From contig JAACJK010000002.1 in the NCBI GenBank assembly GCA_013368325.1, positions 1,488,001 to 1,552,000 of the forward strand: DNA of 64,000 nucleotides, in the 5' to 3' direction. Below the pieces are notes generated by a model. The model was given only the letters and a program-made list of their open reading frames with translations. It ran no database searches and had not been told where the DNA came from. Every line of letters begins with the position of its first letter. Position 1 is the stretch's first letter. Shown piece after piece: positions 46,370 through 56,545 of this stretch. This DNA comes from Ephemerocybe angulata. Taxonomy: Eukaryota; Basidiomycota; Agaricomycetes; Agaricales; Psathyrellaceae. Both the position numbers and the translations under genes were made by a program.

Positions 46370-47520
46370 TCGTGTACCAAGCACAACCCAGAATTGTGCG
46401 CCTACCCGATTAGGGCGGGCCGCCACTATAGCCATTAGGCGGCCGAACGCTCTGCAGCGCGCGTGGGGACCACTATCGTCCAGAGACACACCACATAGCT
46501 TGTCTGTGCAGGCATTAACGGATCTGGATTTTTTGTCCTCCTATTTCTACGTACAGAAGGCCTACCCTAGTTGCAGTCGTTACATGTGTTCGTTCTCCCG
46601 CCGCGCTCGTTTCGTGTCTTTAACATCACATCTGAGCAATACCCATTCATCGCCCTGGTATTTCCGACTTTTCTGGGACGCGAATACTCGGAGGGAGGAG
46701 TAAAAATCGATCATGACGAGTAAGTGCTTGTAAATACACAAATGTAAAGTAGGCAGTGGCCCAAGTACTTGAACGGGATGATTAGAAAGGGATGGAAAAG
46801 TGAATGGGAAAGCTCTATAATACATGGCCATGGAGCTCCGGGTCGTCGCATGGTTGCCAGAGAATATACCCGACAATAAAAATGGCGTCTCCACTGCTGT
46901 AATAACCAAACCCGACTCGTTATCGCCGACACCCAACATTACCCTTGGGTGGTAACGCTCGGCGTCTTCTATCGCTGCCAAAGTACTCATTCGCCGTATA
47001 CACGTGCGCTCTAAGCGCTCACAAAGCGCCTTCTTGGTCTATAGATGGTGGGCTTTCGAAGCACCGATTTTTGATTGCACTGTGCTCTACATCAAGTTCG
47101 GGCGCCAATCGGGATATCCACGGGTACAGTTAGGAAGGTGCCGACGATCTATGTTCAGTCTCCCATGTCACTCAGGGCTTGAGATGGGAAGCTCTGAAGC
47201 AAATTGAGCAGTGTAGACGGGACACATGGTCGATGAGTGGTTGCGGAGTAACATCTGAGACTCTGTTGTAGTTCAACGCCGCCTCAGAACTCACTCCCGA
47301 GTTTGACAAACAGGGTAGGCGTGGTAGAGTGCGGCGGGCAAATCTCGCCACTTCTACGCCCCACTTCTTCCGGATCTGCCGTTATCTTCCTGGAAGCGTG
47401 CGGTCCAGTGCGCAGGTTCGGTGCTCCGTCGCGTGTATTCTTGTATCAAGTCTTCTGATACGGAATAGAAGAAGGAGAGCGGCTTTCTCAGAAGAGGAGA
47501 CTATCATCACAGATTGAGGT
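46370..47520. other. unassigned; one open frame on the minus strand
   Basis: The minus-strand ORF 46580-46990 (MSTLAAIEDAERYHPRVMLG, PFLLSGIFSGNH) is partly protein-like but has no recognised motif or splice structure. Nothing else is supported. Confidence 0.3.
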
Positions 47521-47530
47521 CGGGTATACC

Positions 47531-47540
47531 TATTTAAACA
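47531..47540 (+). promoter_or_regulatory. TATA-like element of the DUF1996 gene
   Basis: TATTTAAACA lies about 140 bp upstream of the ATG at 47673. There is no closer TATA element. A 5' UTR of roughly 100 bp would follow. Confidence 0.35.
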
Positions 47541-47672
47541 GTTTAGCCAGAGCTATTCCACTCCAAGCGTCCCTGATTCTTCACCACAGGTGTGTGCTTC
47601 GCACAGAGCGCTGCTCTTCTTTTCCATTGGCCGACTGAATTGAATTTTCGTTAAACACCGTTGATAGACGCT

Positions 47673-49386
47673 ATGAACTGGAACCTCCTCGTCGTCGCCG
47701 TGGCGCTTGCCGCCCCAAGCGTCCATGGGTTCCTTCGCTTTGGGTGCTCAAACCTCGTCACTGAGCGTTTCGATCCGTACGTGCCACTCCCTCACTTGTC
47801 GTACTCGTTTGACTTTGATTGCCTCCTCACCTTTATCTTAGACTGGTAACGCCCGGCCAAGTCTCGCCTCATGTACATCAAGTTGTTGGCGGCGTACGTT
47901 GGGATCCTCACTCTTTCTTCCGTCGTGATAGCTCAAGATACTGACTTCGAATCTCAGAATGCGTTCGACCTTACCATGGATCCGAATGTCGACCTCGCCA
48001 AGGCGTCCACTTGCACTACCTGCCGATTCAAAGAGGACAAGTCGAACTACTGGACGGCTGTTCTATACTTCAAGGCTCGCAATGGATCATACATACGAGT
48101 GAGCTACCCCTGTCAGACCTTTCCCATACGACCTCATCTGATTTGCGCGGTTTAGGTCCCTCAAATGTCGAACCATAATACGGGACCAGGTCTTCAGTCT
48201 GGCGGCATGACTGTCTACTATTTCCAGCCCAGTGCGCCTACAAAAGACTTGAACATCACTGCCTTTGCACCTGTGAGTACCGAGTGTCTCGATACTCGCC
48301 TCTTCTGACCTATTGTGATCGATACTCCTAGGGCTTCCGAATGCTTGTCGGAAACCCAATGCGTCGAAAGGACGATATTGATCCCAACACCGCCGCTGCG
48401 CAAGCCACCTCCTTCCGCTGCTTCCAGGGTGCAGATCCTGGCGCGATCGGCGCCCCGGGCGCACCTCCTGGCGACACCTTCCATCTCCCGAAGCAGGTCT
48501 GCACCGGAGGCATTCGCTCCAACATCTACTTCCCACAGTGAGTAGTTCTACTGTCTCTGCTTCGATTCCTGTATCCCACGCTGATTGACCACTTCTCTTG
48601 CTTCCTCCCAGATGCTGGGACGGAAAGAACCTCGACCCGGCTGATCACCAGAGTCACGTCGCGCACCCTGTCGGACCCGGATTCTTCGGTACAGACTGCC
48701 CGGCTACTCACCCTGTCCGCCTCCCACTCCTGTTCATGGAGATCAACTGGGATACTCGCCCGTTCAACGACAAGAAGCTATGGCCGAAGGACGGAAGCCA
48801 GCCATTCGTCTTCAGTATGGGCGATCCGTGAGTACACATCATGCTTTACTGTCCGATCATATGTCTAATCCGCGTACTATTATCGCAGAACTGGGTACGG
48901 ACAACACGCCGACTATGTCTTTGGGTGGGAGGGTGATTCATTGAAGCGAGCTATGGACCAGTGCACAGTTCCGGATGGGCTTGTTACGAGCTGCACCACG
49001 CTCACTCTTCAGACGACAGAGCAGATGAACAACTGCCGCGTACCAGTGAAGGTTCCCGAAGTCGTCGAGAATAAATGTAACCATCCCTCTCTGTCTCTTT
49101 CTTTTCTCAATCGCTCACGTCAACTTCCTCTTCGATAGGGCTTAAGCAGCTGCCTGGATGCAACCCCATTCAACAGGGACCTGGCTACGCGACTATGGTT
49201 AAACGATGCAACGCAGTATCTACTACGGTTAACGCCCACCTTCCCACATATGCTCCGTCCGTCGTCGTACCACCTTGGAGCGTGTGTAATGCTGGGCCGA
49301 CTCCCGAGCCTCTCACCCCATCCTGCGATTCTATCCCTGGAGAGAAACCCGTCCCAGCGCCTGGCGCCACGCCCCCTCCTGCCTGA
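47673..49386 (+). CDS. secreted DUF1996 protein
   Basis: Predicted 423-aa protein: join(47673..47776, 47842..47893, 47958..48098, 48156..48272, 48332..48537, 48612..48827, 48889..49076, 49139..49386). All junctions are GT-AG and in frame. Signal peptide MNWNLLVVAVALAAPSVHG. The DUF1996 hallmarks appear in order: FGCSNLVTERFDPLVTPGQV, SPHVHQVVGGNAFDLTMDP, STCTTCRFKEDKSNYWTAVL, FRMLVGNPMRRKD, SNIYFPQCWDGKNLD, DHQSHVAHP, CPATHPVRLPLLFMEINWDT and GYGQHADYVFGWEGDSLKRA. It ends in a Pro-rich tail (EKPVPAPGATPPPA). DUF1996 proteins are secreted by many fungi and their biochemical role is not settled. The ATG four codons after an in-frame TTG was chosen because it begins the signal peptide. Confidence 0.9.
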
Positions 49387-49389
49387 GCC

Positions 49390-49990
49390 CACCTGACTCC
49401 AATGAAGTAGGAGTGAATTGAACCGGTGCACTACACGTTGGATACCGCGAAGGAAGTAGGCTTGAAGTCTGCTATACCTTATTGTATTATTTGCGCTACG
49501 TTGCTAGACAATTTATAGTTTCGTATAACCTTCTCCAAAACGGATTCTCTTGTGGCTCGATCTCGCAGTGAACCCGTGATCAATCGAAGGTCCAGGTAAA
49601 GGTTCAAGGGTCCGAAGGAGAGGCGCCGGCCAGACACATGGTCATCTGGCGAAGGTACTATGTTTTGGGATTGTGCGTGCCCACCTACCTGGCGTAACTT
49701 AACCACTTTGCTCCACAGAATATAAGTAAACAGGCACAGGGGTGGAATACCGAGCCGTGTAACCCAGGCACACTCGCAAGCGTGGCGGTAAGGTGTATTT
49801 ACCACGGGTAACGGCAATACAGGGCGCTCGCATCTAAATGACGGATCGCACGATCCCCTCACACTTTGGACGCATTATTGCATTCATACTTGGACCATAT
49901 TACCATGATTCTGATAAGACGGACTGCCAACAATCCATTCAACCGACATAGAGCTCACGCACAGTATCTATCGTATAATACGACTTCATC
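49390..49990. other. intergenic, 3' flanks of two convergent genes
   Basis: Lies between the DUF1996 gene (+) and the small secreted gene (-). A minus ORF at 49479-49862 has no features. Nothing recognised. Confidence 0.35.
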
Positions 49991-49996
49991 CCGAAC

Positions 49997-50604
49997 TCAT
50001 TCCGGCTTCAGAAAATAGCGTGAGACATGGCCAATTCTTTTGTCCTGAGTACAATCCTGGACATCGAGGACAAGCCAGTCCCGCTTGTTCTCGTGTGTAA
50101 CCTTCCCTTTCAAGTCCTCGAGCACAGCTTGTGATTCGTCCAGCGTCATACCGCTACCCCTGCCCCCATTTCGGTAAGTCCAGGTTCTCCTCTCCTCGTC
50201 ATGACCCTCGGGGGCATCGGGCCCAAACAGCTGAGCAGAGAATGAAGCATCAGTGTAATTAAGTAGGATCGGACAATAACGCGAGAAGTGGGAACGGCGG
50301 GAGAGAAACGTACATAGCTTCCTTTGTTTGGGGACGTGCGCACCAAAGCCATCATAGTGACTATGCGAAGAGTTGAACACCTCGTCATGTAGAGAATGTA
50401 TAGTTGCTTACTTAGATTGAATTCCCAAAGGTAGTCGAAATCAGCTGGGAACGGTTCATCACCGACTTCCTGGACTGTGTACGTGCACCACACGAGATGG
50501 AATGGATCATCGGCGAGCGTGCTTGTAGCGACGGGAATCGCCTTGACAGAGCTCAGTGACACTGAGAGAAGGGAGAGAATAGAAAGTGCCCTCGAGAAAC
50601 GCAT
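49997..50604 (-). CDS. small secreted protein with an 8-nt microexon
   Basis: Predicted 144-aa protein, complement(49997..50230, 50314..50321, 50412..50604). Signal peptide MRFSRALSILSLLSVSLSSV. The mature part has PFHLVWCTYTVQEVGDEPFP, DAPEGHDEERRTWTYRN, MTLDESQAVLEDLKGKV and CTQDKRIGHVSRYFLKPE. Introns are 90 bp (GTAAGC...AAAG) and 83 bp (GTACGT...CTCAG). The 8-nt middle exon is inferred because it is the only join that keeps frame between the two long exons, so it is the weakest part. No family is recognised. It shares a divergent promoter region with the LPMO gene. Confidence 0.55.
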
Positions 50605-50649
50605 AGTAAGTGGGGGAGACTCAGTGCAAGGACGTCGGAGAATTGGGGT

Positions 50650-50660
50650 ATTTAAACATC
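50650..50660 (-). promoter_or_regulatory. TATA-like element of the small secreted gene
   Basis: The minus strand reads GTTTAAATACC about 50 bp upstream of the ATG at 50604. The 0.7-kb interval to the LPMO start serves both genes. Confidence 0.4.
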
Positions 50661-51243
50661 GGTAAATTCGGATGGAGTACGATAGTCCAAGCCACCGGGG
50701 AAACCACGCGGTTCGCACCATGATCTCCGTCGAGGGGCTAGCCCTGAGGATGTCAAGAAGTGCTGTTTTATAGGAATATTCGAAGGTAAGAAAGAACCTG
50801 CGTCTTATGTATCGAAGCGCAAGAACTTCATCTCACCTAAACGCAAGCCATTTGGCATAAACATTTACCACTTAACTTTATCCGAGCTTGAAGTACGGTA
50901 CGCATGGGTACGAGGCCTCATGAGTTATAGTAGTTATGCGAGCTCAACATAAGTTAAAGCACTTAGAATATCGCTTCGTTATATGTGGATCTCACTGATC
51001 TCCTTTTCTTGACAATCCGGTGGCAGGACAGGTCTGAGTACCTTGCTGCGACCGAGTATTATTATAGGGTCCTACAGAATACCATAGTATACGACTCGAA
51101 TCGCTTCCGCTCCGAAGAAGACTTCTTTACATCCCGGAGCTGCTCTGCAGTGAGTCTGAGGCCAAGTCCGACCAAGGGTATGATCATGGTTCTGTCGATA
51201 TTTATCAGAGGTTTAGTCCAAGTTTAGTCATGACGTTCCCGCC

Positions 51244-51250
51244 TATAAGT
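51244..51250 (+). promoter_or_regulatory. TATA box of the AA9 LPMO gene
   Basis: cCTATAAGTgctg at about 60 bp upstream of the ATG at 51305; a good core-promoter match that supports this start. Confidence 0.5.
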
Positions 51251-51304
51251 GCTGACGGGTGTGAGTATCCCCCTAGCTTAATATTACTCAAGAAATAATT
51301 CGAG

Positions 51305-52597
51305 ATGAAGGTGCCTCTGATCTTGCCCCTGGCGTTCGCCGCAGTAGCCTATGGACACACTATCTTTCAGGTACCCGAGGTTACCTGTCGCATACCCCGC
51401 GAAGCTAAAACTGAACCTGACATCTAGAAAGTCTCTGTAAACGGTGTCGACCAAGGTCAGCTGAAAGGCGTCCGCGCTCCTAGCTCTGACTACGTACGTT
51501 CGACACCACTCTCTCAGCCCAATGTCCTGACCTCCAATAATATCTCACCACCCTTAGCCCATCGTCGATGTGAACGACGCCGACATCGGATGCAACAAAG
51601 CTATTCAGTTCAAGGACAGCAACATCATCAATATCCCTGCGGGCGCTCGGGTCGGCGCATGGTGGGGGCACGTCATCGGTGGCGCACAGGGCGCTAATGA
51701 TCCTGATCACCCTATCGCCAAGTCACACAAGGGTACGAGCTTTCTACCCCTTTGTCTGAAATGGATCATTCTTATGACTGACTTTCGTGCTCTACCAGGC
51801 CCGACGATGGTCTATCTTGCAAAGGTGCCCAGCGCAACCACCGCTGACGGGCGCGGATTGAAGTGGTTCAAAATTGCGGAGGATGGCCTTGATACAAGTA
51901 GTGGAACGTGGGGAGTGGATAGGATGATCAACAGTGGTGGATGGCAGTACTTCGAGATGCCCACCTGTGTTGCTCCTGGTAATTATCTAATGAGGGCAGA
52001 GCTTATTGCACTCCATAGTGCATACAGTGCAGGAGGAGCGCAGTTCTACGTAAGTCGATCATATATAGATGGTGCGAGTCCAGTACCTAACTTTCTTTAT
52101 AGATGGAATGTGCCCAGATCAACGTTACAGGTGGAGGAACGAGCACAGGGACGGACCTTGTCAGCTTCCCGGGAGCGTATCAAGCGAACCACGCGTACGT
52201 ACCTGTCGCATACATATACTCTCCTAGCACGCTCATGTCATTCTTCGTCACCAGAGGAATCACGATCAATATCTATCAGAACAGCGTCCCCAATAACGGC
52301 GGAAAACCGTACACCGTCCCTGGACCCCCCGTTCTCAAATGCCCTGCTGGTGGCAACCCTGCCCCTCAGCCTGCACAGCCCACGACGACATCTACCACCG
52401 TCACTCAGCCCACGCAGCCTGCGAGTGGTGCCGTTTTGTACGGGCAATGCGGGGGTCAGGGTTGGAGTGGCCCTACGTCATGTGCACAGGGGACGTGCAA
52501 GGCTGTCAACGATTGGTACAGTAAGTCCCCGGTCCACCATTGTTGGTTATAAGTGTCATGTCTAACCTTAGCTCTATTAGGTCAATGCCAGCCGTGA
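51305..52597 (+). CDS. AA9 lytic polysaccharide monooxygenase with CBM1
   Basis: Predicted 310-aa secreted copper enzyme: join(51305..51370, 51428..51493, 51558..51732, 51799..52049, 52103..52194, 52255..52520, 52581..52597). It oxidatively cleaves cellulose or related glucans. The signal peptide ([17 protein letters not shown]) ends just before His18, so the mature protein starts with the His of the copper brace. The second brace His is in [13 protein letters not shown] (His101). Axial Tyr186 lies in GGAQFYMECAQI, with [10 protein letters not shown] (His175) before it. The catalytic domain ends [14 protein letters not shown] Thr/Pro/Gln linker leads to a complete fungal CBM1 ([31 protein letters not shown]) that anchors it to crystalline cellulose. 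The last exon has only 17 nt. All catalytic residues are present, so the enzyme should be active. Confidence 0.95.
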
Positions 52598-52599
52598 AT

Positions 52600-54550
52600 G
52601 TAGTGAAGCTAGCCGGTAGGAATCGGAGTGGTGTATCTAAGACGTGTCAAATATATATACGGTCCACCCGGAATGATGGATTAGGCCCATTATCCAGAGC
52701 TTGGTGTAGCAGAATCTCGCGTCGCTGGGTGTCTGAGCCGGATATTAGGGTTGGTCTACCTGTCACCAAGAATGGAAGAAGCGTACTCGTGAGTCGCAGT
52801 GTGGTGACTATGTATGTTCGTTACTTCGGTAGCTCCCTCCTCCACCGATTCTGCTTATCACTAATCTGGATATCTTCTACGCCTTTCCATTCCGACTTAT
52901 CTGACTGTTTTAAGTCTCTCCTTTCATCCTGCCGTCTGAGTATGCGTTTCGGCTAGTACGTAGATTTTACAACTCATCCGAGACCTTGTGTGCTTTAAGA
53001 CATTTCTATTTTGCTTAATCCACTGGGCCGCAGTAGACACGCCGTCCATTTCGCAGGCACGAGCCCCGGGATTAATCCTCTCGAGCACGTTGCCCCACAC
53101 TCTCAATTCCTTTGTATCCACCATCTTCAGAGCGAGATGTCTATCTAAACCCGGTTTAGACTGCTTAAGGCCGATTTTCATAGAACTTGTTAGCTCTTCC
53201 TTCACACTTTCCCCGGTCTCTCCGCCTCAAGGAACCACAATCTTATACTTGCAGGGTCCCCCTTCAGGACTTCGTCCTGGAAGGTAGAATGTGAATATCG
53301 TAGATATTCAAGATGATTCCAGCACTTTGTGGCCTGAGTGCGGTCATCGGGGAGGAGAGTAGGGCATGAAGCTAACCCAGTTAGTCTTCTAGGTCATCAT
53401 CGGGGAGGAGAGTAGGGCATGAAGCTAACCCAGTTAGTCTTCTAGGTCATCATCGTAGGTCTACAAGCCTATATGTGCAATAATCACACGCCGACTTCAT
53501 TGGATTTCTCTCCACTGAAGTGCCGTGTCATATTGAAGGCGAAACACGCCTTTTATAGTTTTACCCATCTTTAGCGTCGGAAATACATCACCGCCTGGTG
53601 TGACCGAGGAGTGCCTCGGAGCGCTGAGAGAATGCGAAAGCCTTAACCTCTGGGGTATGACAGTGCCCATTTTAGGCGGCGTCGAACGATGATGTTCCCA
53701 TTTTCTAACAAATACACCGAACCAGATGTCTTAACAGGATCCTTACAGACAGATGATACGCAATCACAGACACCCTCGATGCTGCCTTTTCTTGTCCAAG
53801 TCCATTCGTATGCGTCGAACCCGGTTTCAGGTCATGCGGGCCTGACAGCAGGGTGCGTATCAGATAAGCCTCGCTGTGCGCCAACGTATACTGTTTGGGT
53901 AGGCAGCAAGGTGACCTCTATATCTCGTATTCATCCTAGGTTCTTTACCACTTCTGGAAGCAGAGTTCCGCAGCTAATACGGAGCCTGTGGTTGAACGGG
54001 AGCCCTCCCACACACGCGCATTTCACTTCCGTTCTCCTAGCAAAGCTACTTTTCGCCTCGAGGGTGATCACTGATTCACCTAATAAGTCCCTGTATGTGT
54101 GCGCTTCTGGAACAGATCGTGTTACCAGTGCTCGTCACGATGAGGAGGATCACCACAATAAAACGAACACTGTATACGTACTAGTAGATCTCTTCGGGAG
54201 TGAACATTGCGCATCGATTGGATTCGTTCTGGGGTCAAGCTGGATCAGGCTGGCAGTCAGCGGGAGCGATAGAGACCCGTGGCGAAGGTAGATCACGGTT
54301 AAGCTCTGGACACGCGTTTCGGGTCATGCGGACTGCGAGTGCAGGGTCTCTATCTCCTCATCCATCACCTTTGGACTCGGGAACTCTCTTCCTTCGTACC
54401 TTGATGGAGTATCAAGCCGGCGGTATATTTGAAAATCAAAGCACCTCTTACCTTAAGCTTTCCCGCAGTGCAGTGCAGGCCTCGCGGTGACCTTTACACA
54501 ACCTCTGGGGATGAAATGAGGCGAATGATATAGGTCGAGCCACAGGAAAG
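52600..54550. other. gene-poor stretch with a tandem duplication
   Basis: No gene is supported. The plus ORF 53689-54291 (200 codons) starts mid-sequence without signal peptide, motif or introns and is probably chance. Contains the 53-bp tandem duplication listed separately. Confidence 0.4.
53345..53450. repeat. 53-bp perfect tandem duplication
   Basis: The unit beginning catcggggaggagagtaggg and ending cttctaggt is present twice head to tail with no differences, which implies a very recent event (or an assembly artefact). Not within a gene. Confidence 0.85.
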
Positions 54551-54636
54551 GGGCTAGAGTGTCGTCTACGTCCTTTCTTTCTCCTCTTCCCTCCGAGTTG
54601 CCTCAGATTACCTCCCTCGCCTCTAACAATCATGGT

Positions 54637-56070
54637 ATGAAGGGGTTTATTGCGCGTTACTACCCCCGTCTAACATCTATCCAGCTCTACATAGATAGTA
54701 CAAGCGTTGATATCGGCTTTGCGCCCCTTCAGAGCTCTCTGGAGTCCCCGAACCCCCTTTCGGCACCCCTACCATACATCCACAGGATCGACAATGGAAG
54801 TCTGCTTGCCATCTTCCACCTTGCAATGGCCCTCCCTCACGATGCGCCTATACACGAAGTTCGCGATATGCTTCCTCGAGGCTACCTTGGTCTGGTCTGC
54901 GCGGAATGGCACCAATTCTGCAAGCAGAATGCGTCGCTGTGGAGCACCATCATCCTGCTCCCGCGCTCTCTAGGACCGAATCGTTCCTTTGAGGATTCAG
55001 CTTTCGCTACCTCCCTCACCAGGTCCCGAGCCATGCCACTTTCTATTTATATCTTCCCAGAGGCGGTCGAATGTGGAGACGGAAACATGATGTATCCCGA
55101 GCGCGATTTGGCGGATGCACTCCGTAAGGCGAGCTCCAGGATTCAAACCCTCGTCGTTGACATGCGATGGCGGTCTTCCCTTGAACGTCTTGGGAATGTG
55201 CTCGACCCTCGAGAATACCCCATATTGGAGCGCTTGCATCTCAATGCCGCCATCGACGACGTTGGTCCTCCATACCAGAGCCTCCTGACGACCGCGAACG
55301 TCACCTCGAGACTAACTTCACTTTCCATCAACGCTACCGACCTCCTCGACCTCCTCGCATCGACTCGGGCTCCTCATCATGCCCTCGCACTTCTCAGTTC
55401 CCTCACCATCACCTGCATCACACCTCACTCTGCAGGATTTCCCGACGACGGACTAGACTCGATTCTTCATTTCGTCCACTCCCTCTTCCATCTGATCACG
55501 CTTCGTATCGAAAGGTTTCACATTCTAGGAGGACACCCCAGTGTGCGAAACGAGCCCCGAACACCCACGTTTCCACACGCAGTCCGCACATTGGCTGTAA
55601 GGACTTCTAACACGACCGCCATCGCCTACCTTCTGCGCCACTTCGCGCCCGCGACTCTCGTCCTCGAAGCCTGTACCTTCACCACGACACCCCCTCTCCG
55701 CCTCCCCAGGTGTGTAGAGCACCTGGAACTATCCCACATCGTCGACGAAGCCGCCTCTTCTCCCATTTTTCGCATCTTATCATATTTCAATGGGCGTCGC
55801 GTCACATTCGTCGGATGTTCGTTTCTTACAGACAAATTCCTCATGAGAGTGCTAGGTCAAGCACGCCTCACCCTCATGGGTACTGCGTATCCTCGTCTTC
55901 GCCAAGTTCATATCAAGAACTGTAATCGCCTTTCGCCTCTAGGACTCGTCAAGTTTCTCGAGGTTCTCTACGAAGATCGGCAGGCACGTCTGGATGTACT
56001 AGAGGTGGTTCCGGTGCTCGTGCCTCAGATCCGGGCCAGGGCACTCATGTTTGCTACTTGCGTTCTTTAG
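54637..56070 (+). CDS. F-box-like protein
   Basis: Intronless frame of 477 codons from the first in-frame ATG (MKGFIARYYPRLTSIQLYID). The frame is open for a further 26 codons upstream, without an ATG, so an upstream exon is possible. Residues about 48-105 match the fungal F-box pattern: IHRIDNGSLLAIFHLAMAL, then LGLVCAEWHQFCKQNASLWS. The rest has leucine-rich segments (LERLHLNAAI, RLTSLSINATDLLDLL, LSSLTITCI, LRQVHIKNCNRLSPLGLVKF) that would form the substrate-binding part. Proteins of this type are numerous in agaricomycetes and are presumed SCF ubiquitin-ligase adaptors. The substrate is unknown. It is convergent with the Gid5-like gene at 56546. Confidence 0.75.
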   Translation: MKGFIARYYPRLTSIQLYIDSTSVDIGFAPLQSSLESPNPLSAPLPYIHRIDNGSLLAIFHLAMALPHDAPIHEVRDMLPRGYLGLVCAEWHQFCKQNASLWSTIILLPRSLGPNRSFEDSAFATSLTRSRAMPLSIYIFPEAVECGDGNMMYPERDLADALRKASSRIQTLVVDMRWRSSLERLGNVLDPREYPILERLHLNAAIDDVGPPYQSLLTTANVTSRLTSLSINATDLLDLLASTRAPHHALALLSSLTITCITPHSAGFPDDGLDSILHFVHSLFHLITLRIERFHILGGHPSVRNEPRTPTFPHAVRTLAVRTSNTTAIAYLLRHFAPATLVLEACTFTTTPPLRLPRCVEHLELSHIVDEAASSPIFRILSYFNGRRVTFVGCSFLTDKFLMRVLGQARLTLMGTAYPRLRQVHIKNCNRLSPLGLVKFLEVLYEDRQARLDVLEVVPVLVPQIRARALMFATCVL

Positions 56071-56545
56071 ATACATTCTCGCCTCATTTTTCCTGATTCT
56101 CTCGATACATTTGTTATCGATCATATGTTTCCTGCTTTACCATATCCTGCCCCTGTACCTGTACTTTATAAGTTACCTGGCCCTGTCATGCCCCAATATC
56201 TGCCCGCGCATGCTCCTCATACCTTCGTATCCTGGCTTCAGTTGATCACTATGTATCCACACCACTACTATACCCCATCATGTGCCCTTTAATTTATTAT
56301 TCCTTGAACCATTATGGGACGATGGCTTCCTTTGTATTCAAGAACCTTTATCTCGTTCACGCGCACTTCGCCGAGTTGTGGCTACAATCCTCGAAAGGAA
56401 AGAATCAGGTATCATACAAGCGACAACAATCTCCAAAAACATAGTCATTCACAGCACGAACGTGCCCCAAAGCAAGTACGAAAACACCAAACGAAACCAC
56501 CAAACGAAAGCAACCAACGAACAAACAGAGCACACACGCACACAT

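Noticed and set aside
53345..53450. Transposon target-site duplication
   Set aside because: The two units are directly adjacent with nothing between them, so it is a tandem duplication rather than insertion flanks.
53689..54291. 200-codon plus-strand ORF
   Set aside because: No signal peptide, motif, intron or promoter; amino-acid composition looks random.
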